Source: Methylococcaceae bacterium (GTDB lineage: Bacteria > Pseudomonadota > Gammaproteobacteria > Methylococcales > Methylomonadaceae). From it: 25,575 nt of DNA. The notes under the pieces were generated by a model. The model was not told where the DNA came from, did no database searches, and worked only from the letters and a program-made list of their open reading frames with translations. Both the position numbers and the translations under genes were made by a program. This document shows positions 1 to 7,618 of the stretch, one piece after another (the first letter of the stretch is position 1; each line of letters begins with the position of its first letter). The DNA lies in the NCBI GenBank assembly GCA_021647145.1, contig JAKIVF010000043.1, forward strand, positions 1 through 25,575. The letters are read 5' to 3'.

Positions 1-64
1 CTGTCTCTCCACTGTAAATTTCAAGCTCATGATTAGTTAAGGTAGATAATTCAGTTAGTGACAT
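1..64 (-). CDS. 5' end of an unidentified minus-strand gene (partial)
   Basis: An ATG read on the minus strand at 64-62 opens a frame that stays free of stops to the window edge and encodes 21 residues beginning MSLTELSTLTNHELEIYSGE. The family is not recognisable from this much sequence. No good ribosome binding site is visible upstream, so this is only a possible gene start. It would be transcribed in the same direction as mutS, downstream of it. Confidence 0.3.
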   Translation of the reverse strand, partial: MSLTELSTLTNHELEIYSGET

Positions 65-301
65 AGTAATATGAAAATACATATATTTTACAGTATGTCA
101 ATTTAAATCTTTATGAGAAAGCTGTGGCCTTTAGGTTAGGCGAGCATTTTTTCGAAGTGTTGTGGAATCAATAGCTGGTGCTAGGGTGGAGCGGATTTTA
201 TGCGTAGGTTGAGGTTGCACACAGGGAGCAAAATTTTTCATGAGAGCCAGAGAGCTCGGTACGATGGATTAACGGGGTCTGTTGGATTGCTCTCCAGAAT
301 T
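65..301. other. Non-coding stretch downstream of mutS
   Basis: There is no convincing ORF on either strand. Base composition is somewhat richer in G than the surrounding genes between about 130 and 290. No clear intrinsic terminator (stem followed by a T-run) was found after the mutS stop, and no RNA gene was recognised. Confidence 0.4.
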
Positions 302-2869
302 CTAAACTAAATCTTTCAGTTTGTATAAAACATCCAGTGATTGTCTTGGACTCAAGTTGTCCACATCAAGTTTATCCAGTAAACAGACAGCAGGATGTGA
401 TTCTTTATTAGAAAACAAATCTAATTGATTGGTTCCGGACTCGTGTTGCTGTTTTGTATAGGCACCATCTTCCAGTTGCTGTAATTTATTTTTAGCATTT
501 TCAATAACTGATTTAGGAACGCCGGCTAACGAAGCAACTTGTAAACCATAACTTTGACTGGCAGAACCATCTTTAACCGAATGCATAAAAACTATTTTTT
601 CACCATGTTCCTTGGCGTCTAAATGAACATTATTTATATTCTTATGCTCATCAGCTAACGAGGTTAATTCAAAATAATGGGTGGCAAATAAAGTATAGGC
701 TTTTGTTTGTTTTGCTAAATGTACTGCACAAGCCCAGGCTAAAGATAATCCATCAAAAGTACTAGTACCACGACCAATTTCATCCATTAAAATCAGACTA
801 TTCTCGGTTGCATTATGTAAAATGTTAGCAGTTTCGGACATTTCCACCATAAAGGTAGAGCGACCGCTAGCTAAATCATCTGATGCGCCTATGCGGGTAA
901 ATATTTTATCAATAGGGCCACACACAACAGATTTAGCTGGTGCAAAACAGCCAATATGTGTCATTAAAACAATTAATGCTGTTTGGCGCATATAAGTAGA
1001 TTTACCCCCCATATTAGGCCCAGTAATGACTAACATTTTTCGTTGTTGATTAAATAATACGTCGTTAGCGACAAATGGAATATCAGAGACTTGCTCTACG
1101 ACTAAGTGTCGACCTCTTTCGATATTAATTCCTGGTTTTTCACTTAAGGTAGGTTGAGATAAATTAAGTGTTTCCGAGCGCTCGGCAAAGTTAACTAAAA
1201 CATCTAATTCAGCCAAAGCAGAAGCACAAATTTGCAAAGCAGATAAAGACTCAGTTATTTGATTTAATAAATCTTCATATAACCCTTTTTCAAACGATAA
1301 GGATTTTTCCTTTGCACTAAGAACTTTATCTTCAAATGATTTAAGTTCGGAGGTAATGTATCGTTCTACACTTTTTAAAGTTTGCTTGCGTGTGTAATGA
1401 TCGGGTACTTTGTCTGAGTGTATACGTGAAACTTCGATGTAATATCCATGGACACGATTATAATTAACCTTAAGATTATTAATACCTGTAGACTGTTTTT
1501 CCCTGTTTTCCATATCAATCAAAAATTGATCTGCATTTTGGCTTAAGTCGCGTAAGCCGTCCAATTCTTTGTTATAACCAGAGGCTATCACACCGCCATC
1601 TCTAATTAAAACTGGCGGGTTCTCAATAATGGCACTTTGTAATAAAGCTAATAATTCAGGTTGCTCGGCGAGTTGTTTTATAAGTACTTCTATAGAAGAG
1701 TTTTCTGTATTGGCTAACTGCTGCTGAAGCTGAGGTAAAACAGCTAAAGTATTTCGCAACACGATTAAATCACGTGGGCGAGCAGATTTTAAGGCAACTC
1801 GAGAGCTGATTCGTTCTATATCACCTACTTGACACAAAAGGTTTTGGATATCTTCATATAAATGATTGTGTAAAAAGCTATTGATACAGGAAAAGCGACC
1901 ATTTAATATAATTTGAGACCGTAAGGGGCGATTTAACCATCGATGCAAACATCGGCTGCCCATCGCGGTTGAAGTTTTATCCAAAACACCCAATAAAGTA
2001 AATTTTATTTGGCCTGATGGATGAGTGTCTAGCTCAAGGTTTCTACGGCTAGGTGCATCTAAAGCAATACAATCATCACTGCGTTCAACCGCGATGCCTT
2101 GTATATGAGGAATGGCACTTTGTTGAGTATCTTTGACATATTGCAATAAACAACCTGCGGCACAAATTGCTACTGATAAATGTTCGCAGCCAAACCCAGC
2201 TAGATCATGAATATTAAATTGATTTAAAATAAGTTGAGTAGAACTTTCCAACTCAAAATGCCAGGGTGGTCTTCTGCATAAACCATTAAGTTCCTTTAAT
2301 TGAACGGGAAGAGCATAATCCTCGCTAAATAATAATTCAGCGGGGTTTAATCGCTCAATCTCACTCAATAATTGTTCTTTCGATCTCACCTCTTGTAAAA
2401 CAAATTTACCGCTAGTTAAATCCAGACATGCAATTCCATAAGTCTGTATCGAGGTGGAAATTGAGACTAAAAAATTATCTTTTCTGTCTTCAAGTAAAGC
2501 TTCATCAGTCACAGTTCCTGGTGTAACGGTACGAACGACTTTTCGTTCAACAGGACCTTTGCTGGTTGCAGGGTCGCCAATTTGCTCACAAAAAACAACA
2601 GATTCGCCTTGCTTAATTAGCCGTGCAACATAGCCTTCAGCAGCATGATAAGGTATACCTGCCATTGGGATAGGTTGACCATCAGATTTTCCACGACGGG
2701 TTAAAGTAATATCCAAAAGTTCAGCTGCTTTTTTAGCGTCATCAAAAAATAATTCGTAAAAATCACCCATCCGATAAAAAATTAGCGTGTCGGGGTGTTG
2801 TGATTTGATGCGTAAATATTGCTGCATCATGGGGGTGTGTTGGTTAGCAGTTTTTTGTTTGTCAGCCAT
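302..2869 (-). CDS. mutS: DNA mismatch repair ATPase MutS
   Basis: MutS recognises base mismatches and small loops in newly replicated DNA and recruits MutL. The 855-residue length is normal for the family (E. coli 853). The N-terminal mismatch-binding domain carries the F-x-E motif as F37-Y38-E39 inside MGDFYELFF. The C-terminal ABC ATPase has a Walker A motif, GPNMGGKST, at about residues 617-625 and a Walker B/signature stretch, LMDEIGRGTSTFDG, with the acidic pair near 696-697. Close to the C-terminus QLDLFS matches the beta-clamp binding motif (QLxLF). The gene appears intact. It is divergent from pncC with about 118 bp between the two starts. The usual gammaproteobacterial mutS-cinA-recA neighbourhood is only partly kept, since no recA follows pncC. 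Confidence 0.98.
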   Translation of the reverse strand: MADKQKTANQHTPMMQQYLRIKSQHPDTLIFYRMGDFYELFFDDAKKAAELLDITLTRRGKSDGQPIPMAGIPYHAAEGYVARLIKQGESVVFCEQIGDPATSKGPVERKVVRTVTPGTVTDEALLEDRKDNFLVSISTSIQTYGIACLDLTSGKFVLQEVRSKEQLLSEIERLNPAELLFSEDYALPVQLKELNGLCRRPPWHFELESSTQLILNQFNIHDLAGFGCEHLSVAICAAGCLLQYVKDTQQSAIPHIQGIAVERSDDCIALDAPSRRNLELDTHPSGQIKFTLLGVLDKTSTAMGSRCLHRWLNRPLRSQIILNGRFSCINSFLHNHLYEDIQNLLCQVGDIERISSRVALKSARPRDLIVLRNTLAVLPQLQQQLANTENSSIEVLIKQLAEQPELLALLQSAIIENPPVLIRDGGVIASGYNKELDGLRDLSQNADQFLIDMENREKQSTGINNLKVNYNRVHGYYIEVSRIHSDKVPDHYTRKQTLKSVERYITSELKSFEDKVLSAKEKSLSFEKGLYEDLLNQITESLSALQICASALAELDVLVNFAERSETLNLSQPTLSEKPGINIERGRHLVVEQVSDIPFVANDVLFNQQRKMLVITGPNMGGKSTYMRQTALIVLMTHIGCFAPAKSVVCGPIDKIFTRIGASDDLASGRSTFMVEMSETANILHNATENSLILMDEIGRGTSTFDGLSLAWACAVHLAKQTKAYTLFATHYFELTSLADEHKNINNVHLDAKEHGEKIVFMHSVKDGSASQSYGLQVASLAGVPKSVIENAKNKLQQLEDGAYTKQQHESGTNQLDLFSNKESHPAVCLLDKLDVDNLSPRQSLDVLYKLKDLV

Positions 2870-2987
2870 GTTATTATTCTAACAAATTAGCAGGCGATAA
2901 GGTGGCTAATGCTTGTTTACTTGTATGTTAAGACTACTGTGTTTTTTGAAAAATAAATAGGCCTATACTCAAAATTATAAAATTGAA

Positions 2988-3473
2988 ATGAATAAAGAGA
3001 TAATTCAACTAGCACAACAATTAGGTCGGCTATTGAAAGAAAAAGACTTAAAAATAGCCACAGCTGAATCCTGTACAGGTGGTGGAATTGCACAAGCAAT
3101 AACAGAAGTTTCTGGAAGTTCTGTCTGGTTTGATAGAGGATTTGTCACATACAGTAATCTGGCTAAAATACAGATGTTGCAAGTGAAGCAGGAATCTTTA
3201 GATGAATACGGTGCTGTAAGTGAAAAAGTTGCCATAGAAATGGTTAACGGTGCATTAATTAATAGTGTTGCTGATATCGCCGTTTCTGTCACTGGTATAG
3301 CAGGGCCTACAGGAGGTACGGAACTAAAGCCAGTCGGTGTAGTCTATATTGCTTGGAAAAAAAATGGTACGGCAGCTAGATGTGAAAAGCACTTTTTTTT
3401 AGGTGGTCGAGGACAAATAAGGCTACAAGCCGTGAGCTATGCACTAAATCATTGTTTATATAGTGATCTTTAA
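2988..3473 (+). CDS. pncC: Nicotinamide-nucleotide amidohydrolase PncC (CinA C-terminal domain)
   Basis: This family deamidates nicotinamide mononucleotide to nicotinate mononucleotide in pyridine-nucleotide recycling. The 161-residue protein is the stand-alone CinA C-terminal domain and lacks the N-terminal molybdopterin-binding-like domain of full CinA. The signature TAESCTGG lies at residues 25-32 with the likely nucleophile Ser28. The second conserved stretch, VTGIAGPTGG, is near residues 101-110, followed by PVGVVYIA. The start is the ATG after an A/T-rich leader with no clear Shine-Dalgarno. It is divergent from mutS, and an exported HAF-repeat protein follows 46 bp downstream on the same strand. 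Such short proteins are often annotated as competence-damage protein CinA. Confidence 0.95.
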   Translation: MNKEIIQLAQQLGRLLKEKDLKIATAESCTGGGIAQAITEVSGSSVWFDRGFVTYSNLAKIQMLQVKQESLDEYGAVSEKVAIEMVNGALINSVADIAVSVTGIAGPTGGTELKPVGVVYIAWKKNGTAARCEKHFFLGGRGQIRLQAVSYALNHCLYSDL

Positions 3474-3519
3474 TTTTGAAGCGACGCTATTTTGTTTAAT
3501 CAGGAAGTAGGAGAAAAAA

Positions 3520-4698
3520 ATGAAAACAATAGTATTTCTTAGTCTAACGTTATTTAGCATAACGTTATTTGCTACTAATCTCCAATACTCTATTACTCAG
3601 TTACCGACTGCTCCTTTGTCTGTAGGGTCAACTACAATTAATGATATTAATGATTCTGGACAAATAGTGGGTTCGTTTAAAATAGAAGGGGAAGAGTCCC
3701 ATGCTTTTGTTTCCTCAGAACTTAATGGTACTAGAGTGATGACTGACTTAGGTGCAATAAGTGGTGATGGTGGAGCAAGGGCATTTGGTATTAATAATTT
3801 AGGGCAAGTCGTTGGAGAAAGCTCAACAGAAGCATCAACTGCTGCAAACAGGAGTCATGCATTTATCGCTAATAAAACGGACAAAGGCTGGGTTATGAGT
3901 GACTTGACTCCTGATGCTTTTTGGTCTTCGGCTTCTAATATTAATGATAGAAGTGAAATAGTAGGAAAGATTAGACAAATTAGAGATAATAGATCTCGCC
4001 AAGTGTTTGTAGGTACAAAAAATGAAAAGAACTGGGATATAACTGACCTTGAAATCACAAGCCAGTTTTTATCTACCCACTTTAGTATTGATAATAATAG
4101 CCGGATAATTGGTTCTTTGATCGGAAGGCGAGGAATACTTGATACATCGTTTATAGCTCTAAAAGAAGATGATGATGATGCCGAAGATGCCGAAGATGCC
4201 GAAGATGCCGAAGATGCCGAAGATGCCGAAGATGATGATGCCGATGCCGACTGGAATGTTTATTCACTGGATGAGTTTTCAAGCGAATCTCTAATTTTTT
4301 TCGGTGTGAATAACGTTAATCAAATGGTAGGTTATAACCAATCATCGGATGGAAGTGGTAGCGCGTTTGTGGCTACATTAAAAAATGATAACTGGACTTT
4401 AACCAATCTTGGAACTTTTGAAGAGAAATCTACTCAAGCTTCTGATATTAATGATGCAGGTCTAATTGTTGGACGTGTCACAAGAAGAAAGCACCCTCTT
4501 CGTTCTGATGCTATTTTATTTTCTGAAGGGGAAATATATGATTTAAAGTCGCTGGTTACAACAGGGTTAGAAGGTTGGTCTCGACTAAATAATGCTGTTG
4601 GGATTAACAATAGTGGGCAGATTATTGGATCAGGGATTTATAATGAAAAGTATACGTCATTTATCCTAACACCTATTAATCAAGAGCCGGTTGATTAA
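3520..4698 (+). CDS. Exported HAF-repeat protein with acidic Asp-Ala-Glu tract
   Basis: The function is unknown. The 392-residue protein starts with a signal peptide (MKTIVFLSLTLFSITLFA, likely cleaved before TN), so it should be periplasmic or extracellular. The mature part is built from about seven HAF-type repeats with the core IN(D/N)xGQIVG: INDSGQIVGS, INNLGQVVGE, INDRSEIVGK, IDNNSRIIGS, VNNVNQMVGY, INDAGLIVGR and INNSGQIIGS. They alternate with longer strands containing HAF- or SAF-like motifs, and the whole probably forms a beta-rich propeller-like domain. Between repeats four and five, residues 217-244 form a low-complexity acidic insert of Asp, Ala and Glu encoded by a 9-bp tandem repeat. 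No PEP-CTERM or other C-terminal sorting signal is seen. The ribosome site AGGAG lies about 8 bp before the ATG. Confidence 0.85.
   Translation: MKTIVFLSLTLFSITLFATNLQYSITQLPTAPLSVGSTTINDINDSGQIVGSFKIEGEESHAFVSSELNGTRVMTDLGAISGDGGARAFGINNLGQVVGESSTEASTAANRSHAFIANKTDKGWVMSDLTPDAFWSSASNINDRSEIVGKIRQIRDNRSRQVFVGTKNEKNWDITDLEITSQFLSTHFSIDNNSRIIGSLIGRRGILDTSFIALKEDDDDAEDAEDAEDAEDAEDAEDDDADADWNVYSLDEFSSESLIFFGVNNVNQMVGYNQSSDGSGSAFVATLKNDNWTLTNLGTFEEKSTQASDINDAGLIVGRVTRRKHPLRSDAILFSEGEIYDLKSLVTTGLEGWSRLNNAVGINNSGQIIGSGIYNEKYTSFILTPINQEPVD
4177..4230 (+). repeat. Tandem repeat, six copies of GATGCCGAA
   Basis: Six exact head-to-tail copies of the 9-bp unit GATGCCGAA run from 4177 to 4230. They are flanked by GAT runs (4168-4179 and 4231-4239) and two degenerate half units ending at 4251. 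The repeat is in frame and encodes Asp-Ala-Glu units. Because the unit is a multiple of three, changes in copy number would lengthen or shorten the protein without shifting the frame. The identical copies suggest recent slippage-driven expansion. Confidence 0.97.
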
Positions 4699-4821
4699 TT
4701 GTCTGTGAGATTACGTGCTAATCCACAGTCACTGAAATAAATTGAAAAATATAGTCAAGCGTGTGCCCACTTTTTGTAAAAGGGTTGGAGAAAAAATTAC
4801 TGGATGGTAAGTGAAATGAGA

Positions 4822-5832
4822 CTAGTTATATCGCTTAACCATCCGACTCAATGAAATTGCTTTAATTTTACTAGCATGTCCTGCACTACCAAATGTTTCA
4901 TAACGTGATTGACAAAGTTCTTGTATTGCATCTCTGGCTACTTTATAAATTTTGCGTGGGTCAAAGTCAGATGCATTTTCTTGTTGGGCTAAATATTGGC
5001 GAATAGAGCCTGTTGAAGCCATTCGTAAATCAGTATCTATATTGACCTTGCGAACACCATACTTAATACCCTCAACAATTTCATTAACTGGCACACCATA
5101 CGTTTGAACTATATTTCCACCAAAATCATTAATGCTTTTTAGCCAGTCTTGAGGCACAGAGCTTGATCCATGCATAACAAAGTGGGTATTGGGCAAGCGT
5201 TGTTGTAATGTTTTTAACAGGCTAATAACCAACACATCACCAGTGGGTGGTTTACTAAATTTATAAGCACCATGGCTGGTTCCAATAGCAACAGCCAAGG
5301 CATCAACTTGAGTCTGGTTGACAAATTCAACAGCCTCATCAGGATCAGTTAGCAACTTTTTAAGGTCATCTTTGGAAATCGTTTCTAATGAACCTAAGCA
5401 ACCAATCTCACCTTCAACTGAGACACCACAAGCATGTGCCATATCGACAACAGTTTTTGTTACTTTAACGTTGTATTCAAATGAAGAGGGGGTTTTCATA
5501 TCTTCTTGTAAGGAACCGTCCATCATTACAGAACTAAAACCTGATTGAATAGCTTGAGCACAAATTTTAGGAGCAGGCGCATGATCTCTATGCATCACCA
5601 CTGGGATATGGGGGTATTGTTCAATTGCGGCTAAAATCAAATGGCGTAAAAACACTTCGCCTGCATATTTGTTGGCGCCTGCTGAACCTTGCATAATCAC
5701 AGGACTATCACAGGTATCCGCCGCTTGCATAATAGCTTGTACTTGCTCCATATTACTGACGTTGAATGCTGGTACGGCAAAGCTATGGTCTGCCGCATAA
5801 TCCAAAAGTTGTCGTAATGATATTAAAGCCAT
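4822..5832 (-). CDS. fba: Fructose-bisphosphate aldolase, class II
   Basis: This is a zinc-dependent aldolase that interconverts fructose 1,6-bisphosphate with glyceraldehyde 3-phosphate and dihydroxyacetone phosphate in glycolysis, gluconeogenesis or C1/CO2-fixation cycles. The 336 residues show the class II TIM-barrel motifs: H81-R-D83-H84 (catalytic Asp and a zinc His), VEGEIGCLGS at 139-148, a second metal His in TSHGAYKF at about 187, HGSSSVPQ from 221, and the phosphate-binding NIDTDLRMA at 264-272. The sequence resembles the subtype often annotated as Calvin-cycle FBA. The residue between the first His and Asp is Arg, with APAP following, where relatives more often have Gln or Leu and a Gly. 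The gene stands alone, convergent with the HAF-repeat gene. Confidence 0.95.
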   Translation of the reverse strand: MALISLRQLLDYAADHSFAVPAFNVSNMEQVQAIMQAADTCDSPVIMQGSAGANKYAGEVFLRHLILAAIEQYPHIPVVMHRDHAPAPKICAQAIQSGFSSVMMDGSLQEDMKTPSSFEYNVKVTKTVVDMAHACGVSVEGEIGCLGSLETISKDDLKKLLTDPDEAVEFVNQTQVDALAVAIGTSHGAYKFSKPPTGDVLVISLLKTLQQRLPNTHFVMHGSSSVPQDWLKSINDFGGNIVQTYGVPVNEIVEGIKYGVRKVNIDTDLRMASTGSIRQYLAQQENASDFDPRKIYKVARDAIQELCQSRYETFGSAGHASKIKAISLSRMVKRYN

Positions 5833-5902
5833 AATCGGTTTAATCCCTAGTCTTAATTTATTTGGACTCTACAATATCATCAATATGAATTAATTAAAAT
5901 CA

Positions 5903-6531
5903 ATGTTGTTATATGGACCTCATTTTTACAGAATAGACGAAAGATCAAGTATTGAAAGTGGGACGGGGGGTAAGGCTCTGATTTATTCAGGCCGCTATCT
6001 TTATCGAGTTGTTATCCGGGTAAAAGATATTTTATCCATGCTGGATGACAAGGTGACTTTTCGCTATCAGGATAGTGAGACTAAACGCTGGAAAACCTGA
6101 ACAGAAGCGGGAGCCAAGTTTTTATGGCTGGTACTGCAGAATGTTCTGCCAACGGGATTTCACCGAGCCAGAAACTTTGGATTCTTGCATCCTAACAGTA
6201 AAGTGAATAGCCAGAATTGGGTGCCGACTTAGGCGAAGGGGGACTTTATTGGTGATGTAATCTGGCAGTAGGTCTAGCAGCACATGACAGGCTGAGGCAT
6301 CTGCCTGTCCAGAAAGCGGGGGGATTAACTATAAAAAAGGGCGGTTTCTTGATGACCCCAATGAAAATTTATGAACACGCAGAATACCCATCGAAAAATA
6401 CAGGCAGGATACATTATTCGGACTGTTCTGTAAAAAGTTATTTGCAATAGCGTCATTCATACAAAACAGTATGGTCGGACTTGTCCAACAAATGGTTTAG
6501 ATTGCGGCTCGCTTCGCGACCACACTCTAAC
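5903..6531 (+). pseudogene. Decayed IS91-type transposase (Y2_Tnp) remnant
   Basis: Positions 5903-6100 encode 65 residues including GGKALIYSGRYLYRVVI and KVTFRYQDSETKRWKT, which match the C-terminal part of the IS91-type putative transposase domain. The frame is broken by a TGA at 6098-6100. Reading the same frame onwards restores the family sequence (TEAGAKFLWLVLQNVLPTG, then FHRARNFGFLHPNSK) to about 6213, after which more stops appear. The catalytic N-terminal half is missing. A short palindrome (TCGC-TTC-GCGA) lies at 6509-6519, just before the tetR stop, and may mark the old element end. The left edge near 5900 and the right edge near 6531 are estimates. The copy cannot encode an active transposase. 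Confidence 0.75.
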
Positions 6532-7125
6532 CTAGTTTGCTATAGCTCGTTTCTTAATGTGTGGATTATTTAAAAAACTTTTTTCTTCATATTTCATATT
6601 TTTTTTAAAGGTGGATTTATTATTCGTTAATCGCTGAATAACCAAAGCACCTTGGACAATAATTAAAAAACGTTCCGCTCTTTCTTTTGCCACTTTCTTA
6701 TCCAGTCCAGCTTCTTCGCCTAGTGTACATAGGGCGACTAACCAGTCTGTATAATCTTTATTTAGCAATTCTTTAATTTCCGCTTTAGGTTCACCAAGAT
6801 TAAGAATATTTAGAAGACAATTCTTTCTTCCGTCACTATAAAACATATTAACAGTAGCAATCATTTTACTGAATTTTTTTTCGGGTTGCTCTTTACTATT
6901 TATTAAAGGTTCAATTATCTGGGTATGTAGCTGTGAACTAACATGTAAAACAACCGCTTTAACCATATCATCCTTTCCTGCGGGGAAACGATGATAAAGG
7001 CTAGATTTTTTCAGTCCTGTCACTTCTGATAATATTGAAAGTGTTGCACCTTCATAACCTCGGCTTCGGAACACCTCAAATAGAGACTCAGCTAACGAAT
7101 GATCTTCAATTGTTTGTAATGCCAT
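6532..7125 (-). CDS. TetR-family transcriptional regulator (LmrA/YxaF-like)
   Basis: This is a 197-residue repressor-type regulator. The N-terminal helix-turn-helix is visible in residues about 10-50 (SLFEVFRSRGYEGATLSI, then VTGLKKSSLYHRFPAGKDDM), the usual TetR pattern. The C-terminal ligand domain has the GRKNCLLNILNLGE segment seen in LmrA/YxaF-type members. It is divergent from the DsrE-like/PPOX pair, and two palindromic sites lie in the shared 99-bp promoter region, so it very likely controls itself and that pair. The inducing ligand is unknown. The stop codon abuts the IS91 remnant, so the extreme C-terminus could have been altered by the insertion, although the total length is normal. 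Confidence 0.9.
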   Translation of the reverse strand: MALQTIEDHSLAESLFEVFRSRGYEGATLSILSEVTGLKKSSLYHRFPAGKDDMVKAVVLHVSSQLHTQIIEPLINSKEQPEKKFSKMIATVNMFYSDGRKNCLLNILNLGEPKAEIKELLNKDYTDWLVALCTLGEEAGLDKKVAKERAERFLIIVQGALVIQRLTNNKSTFKKNMKYEEKSFLNNPHIKKRAIAN

Positions 7126-7147
7126 AGTTTTGAACCTAAAAAAGAAG

Positions 7148-7176
7148 TTGACATTATACCGAATGATCGTTACATT
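7148..7176 (+). promoter_or_regulatory. Promoter of the DsrE-like/PPOX pair
   Basis: TTGACA at 7148-7153 is followed after exactly 17 bp by TACATT at 7171-7176, a near-consensus sigma70 arrangement reading toward the DsrE-like gene. The imperfect palindrome at 7157-7172 lies in the spacer and the perfect palindrome at 7184-7199 covers the expected transcription start. A bound TetR protein would therefore block it. Confidence 0.65.
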
Positions 7177-7181
7177 GTCAC
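7153..7181 (-). promoter_or_regulatory. Promoter of the tetR gene
   Basis: On the minus strand GTGACA (7181-7176) and a perfect TATAAT (7158-7153) are separated by 17 bp. This promoter overlaps the divergent plus-strand promoter almost entirely, so the two directions probably compete for polymerase and share the same operators. Confidence 0.65.
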
Positions 7182-7199
7182 TGTACCGAATGTTCGGTA
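7157..7199. promoter_or_regulatory. Tandem TetR operator palindromes
   Basis: TACCGAATGTTCGGTA at 7184-7199 is a perfect inverted repeat (7-bp arms around TG). A second copy at 7157-7172, TACCGAATGATCGTTA, keeps the left arm exactly and differs at two positions in the right arm. The centres are 27 bp apart. Both lie in the divergent promoter between tetR and the DsrE-like gene, the expected position for TetR-family operators. Confidence 0.8.
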
Positions 7200-7224
7200 T
7201 ATTAATGAACTATAGGAGTCTATC

Positions 7225-7599
7225 ATGAACAAAACAACAATTGTTATTTTATCTGACCCTGAAAGTGGTGAAGAAGCATTAGGACGTGCATTCAATGGCT
7301 TTGCAACAGCCTATGACATAAAGGAATCTGGTGGAGAAGTTTCAATACTTTTTCAAGGCACTGGAACAAGATGGATTAGCCACCTTACTAAAGAAGACCA
7401 CCCTCTCAATGGTCTCTATAACTTAATAAAAGACAAAATAGAAGGTCTATCAAGTGGATGTGCTGATTTTTTTGGTGGTGCAGAAGAAGCAACTTCTAAC
7501 GACTATAAATTATTAACAGAAAATCTTATTCCGGGCACTTCTGGTCTACCGAGTATCGGGAAGCTAATTAATTCAAATACAACTATTTTGACATTTTAA
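7225..7599 (+). CDS. DsrE/DsrF-like family protein
   Basis: This small soluble protein of 124 residues resembles the DsrE/YchN fold. It has a beta-strand start (TTIVILSDPESGEEALGRAF), a central strand (EVSILFQGTGTRW), and a single conserved-position cysteine, C79, in SSGCADFFGGAEEA. It ends with the typical short strand TTILTF. In the family this cysteine can carry sulfane sulfur or take part in redox and sulfur-relay reactions, but the exact role here is unknown. A ribosome site AGGAG at 7214-7218 precedes the ATG. The PPOX-type flavoprotein follows about 19 bp later and the two look like one operon controlled by the divergent TetR regulator. Confidence 0.75.
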   Translation: MNKTTIVILSDPESGEEALGRAFNGFATAYDIKESGGEVSILFQGTGTRWISHLTKEDHPLNGLYNLIKDKIEGLSSGCADFFGGAEEATSNDYKLLTENLIPGTSGLPSIGKLINSNTTILTF

Positions 7600-7618
7600 A
7601 ACTATTCCGGTGAGCCAG

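Noticed and set aside
258..268. GAGCTCGGTAC resembling a cloning-vector polylinker
   Set aside because: Only about 11 bases match and the flanking sequence does not continue as vector, so chance is the simpler explanation.
4766..4784. Stem CCC..TTTT-TGT-AAAA-GGG between the HAF and aldolase genes, possible bidirectional terminator
   Set aside because: The stem has a two-base bulge and no T-run follows on either strand.
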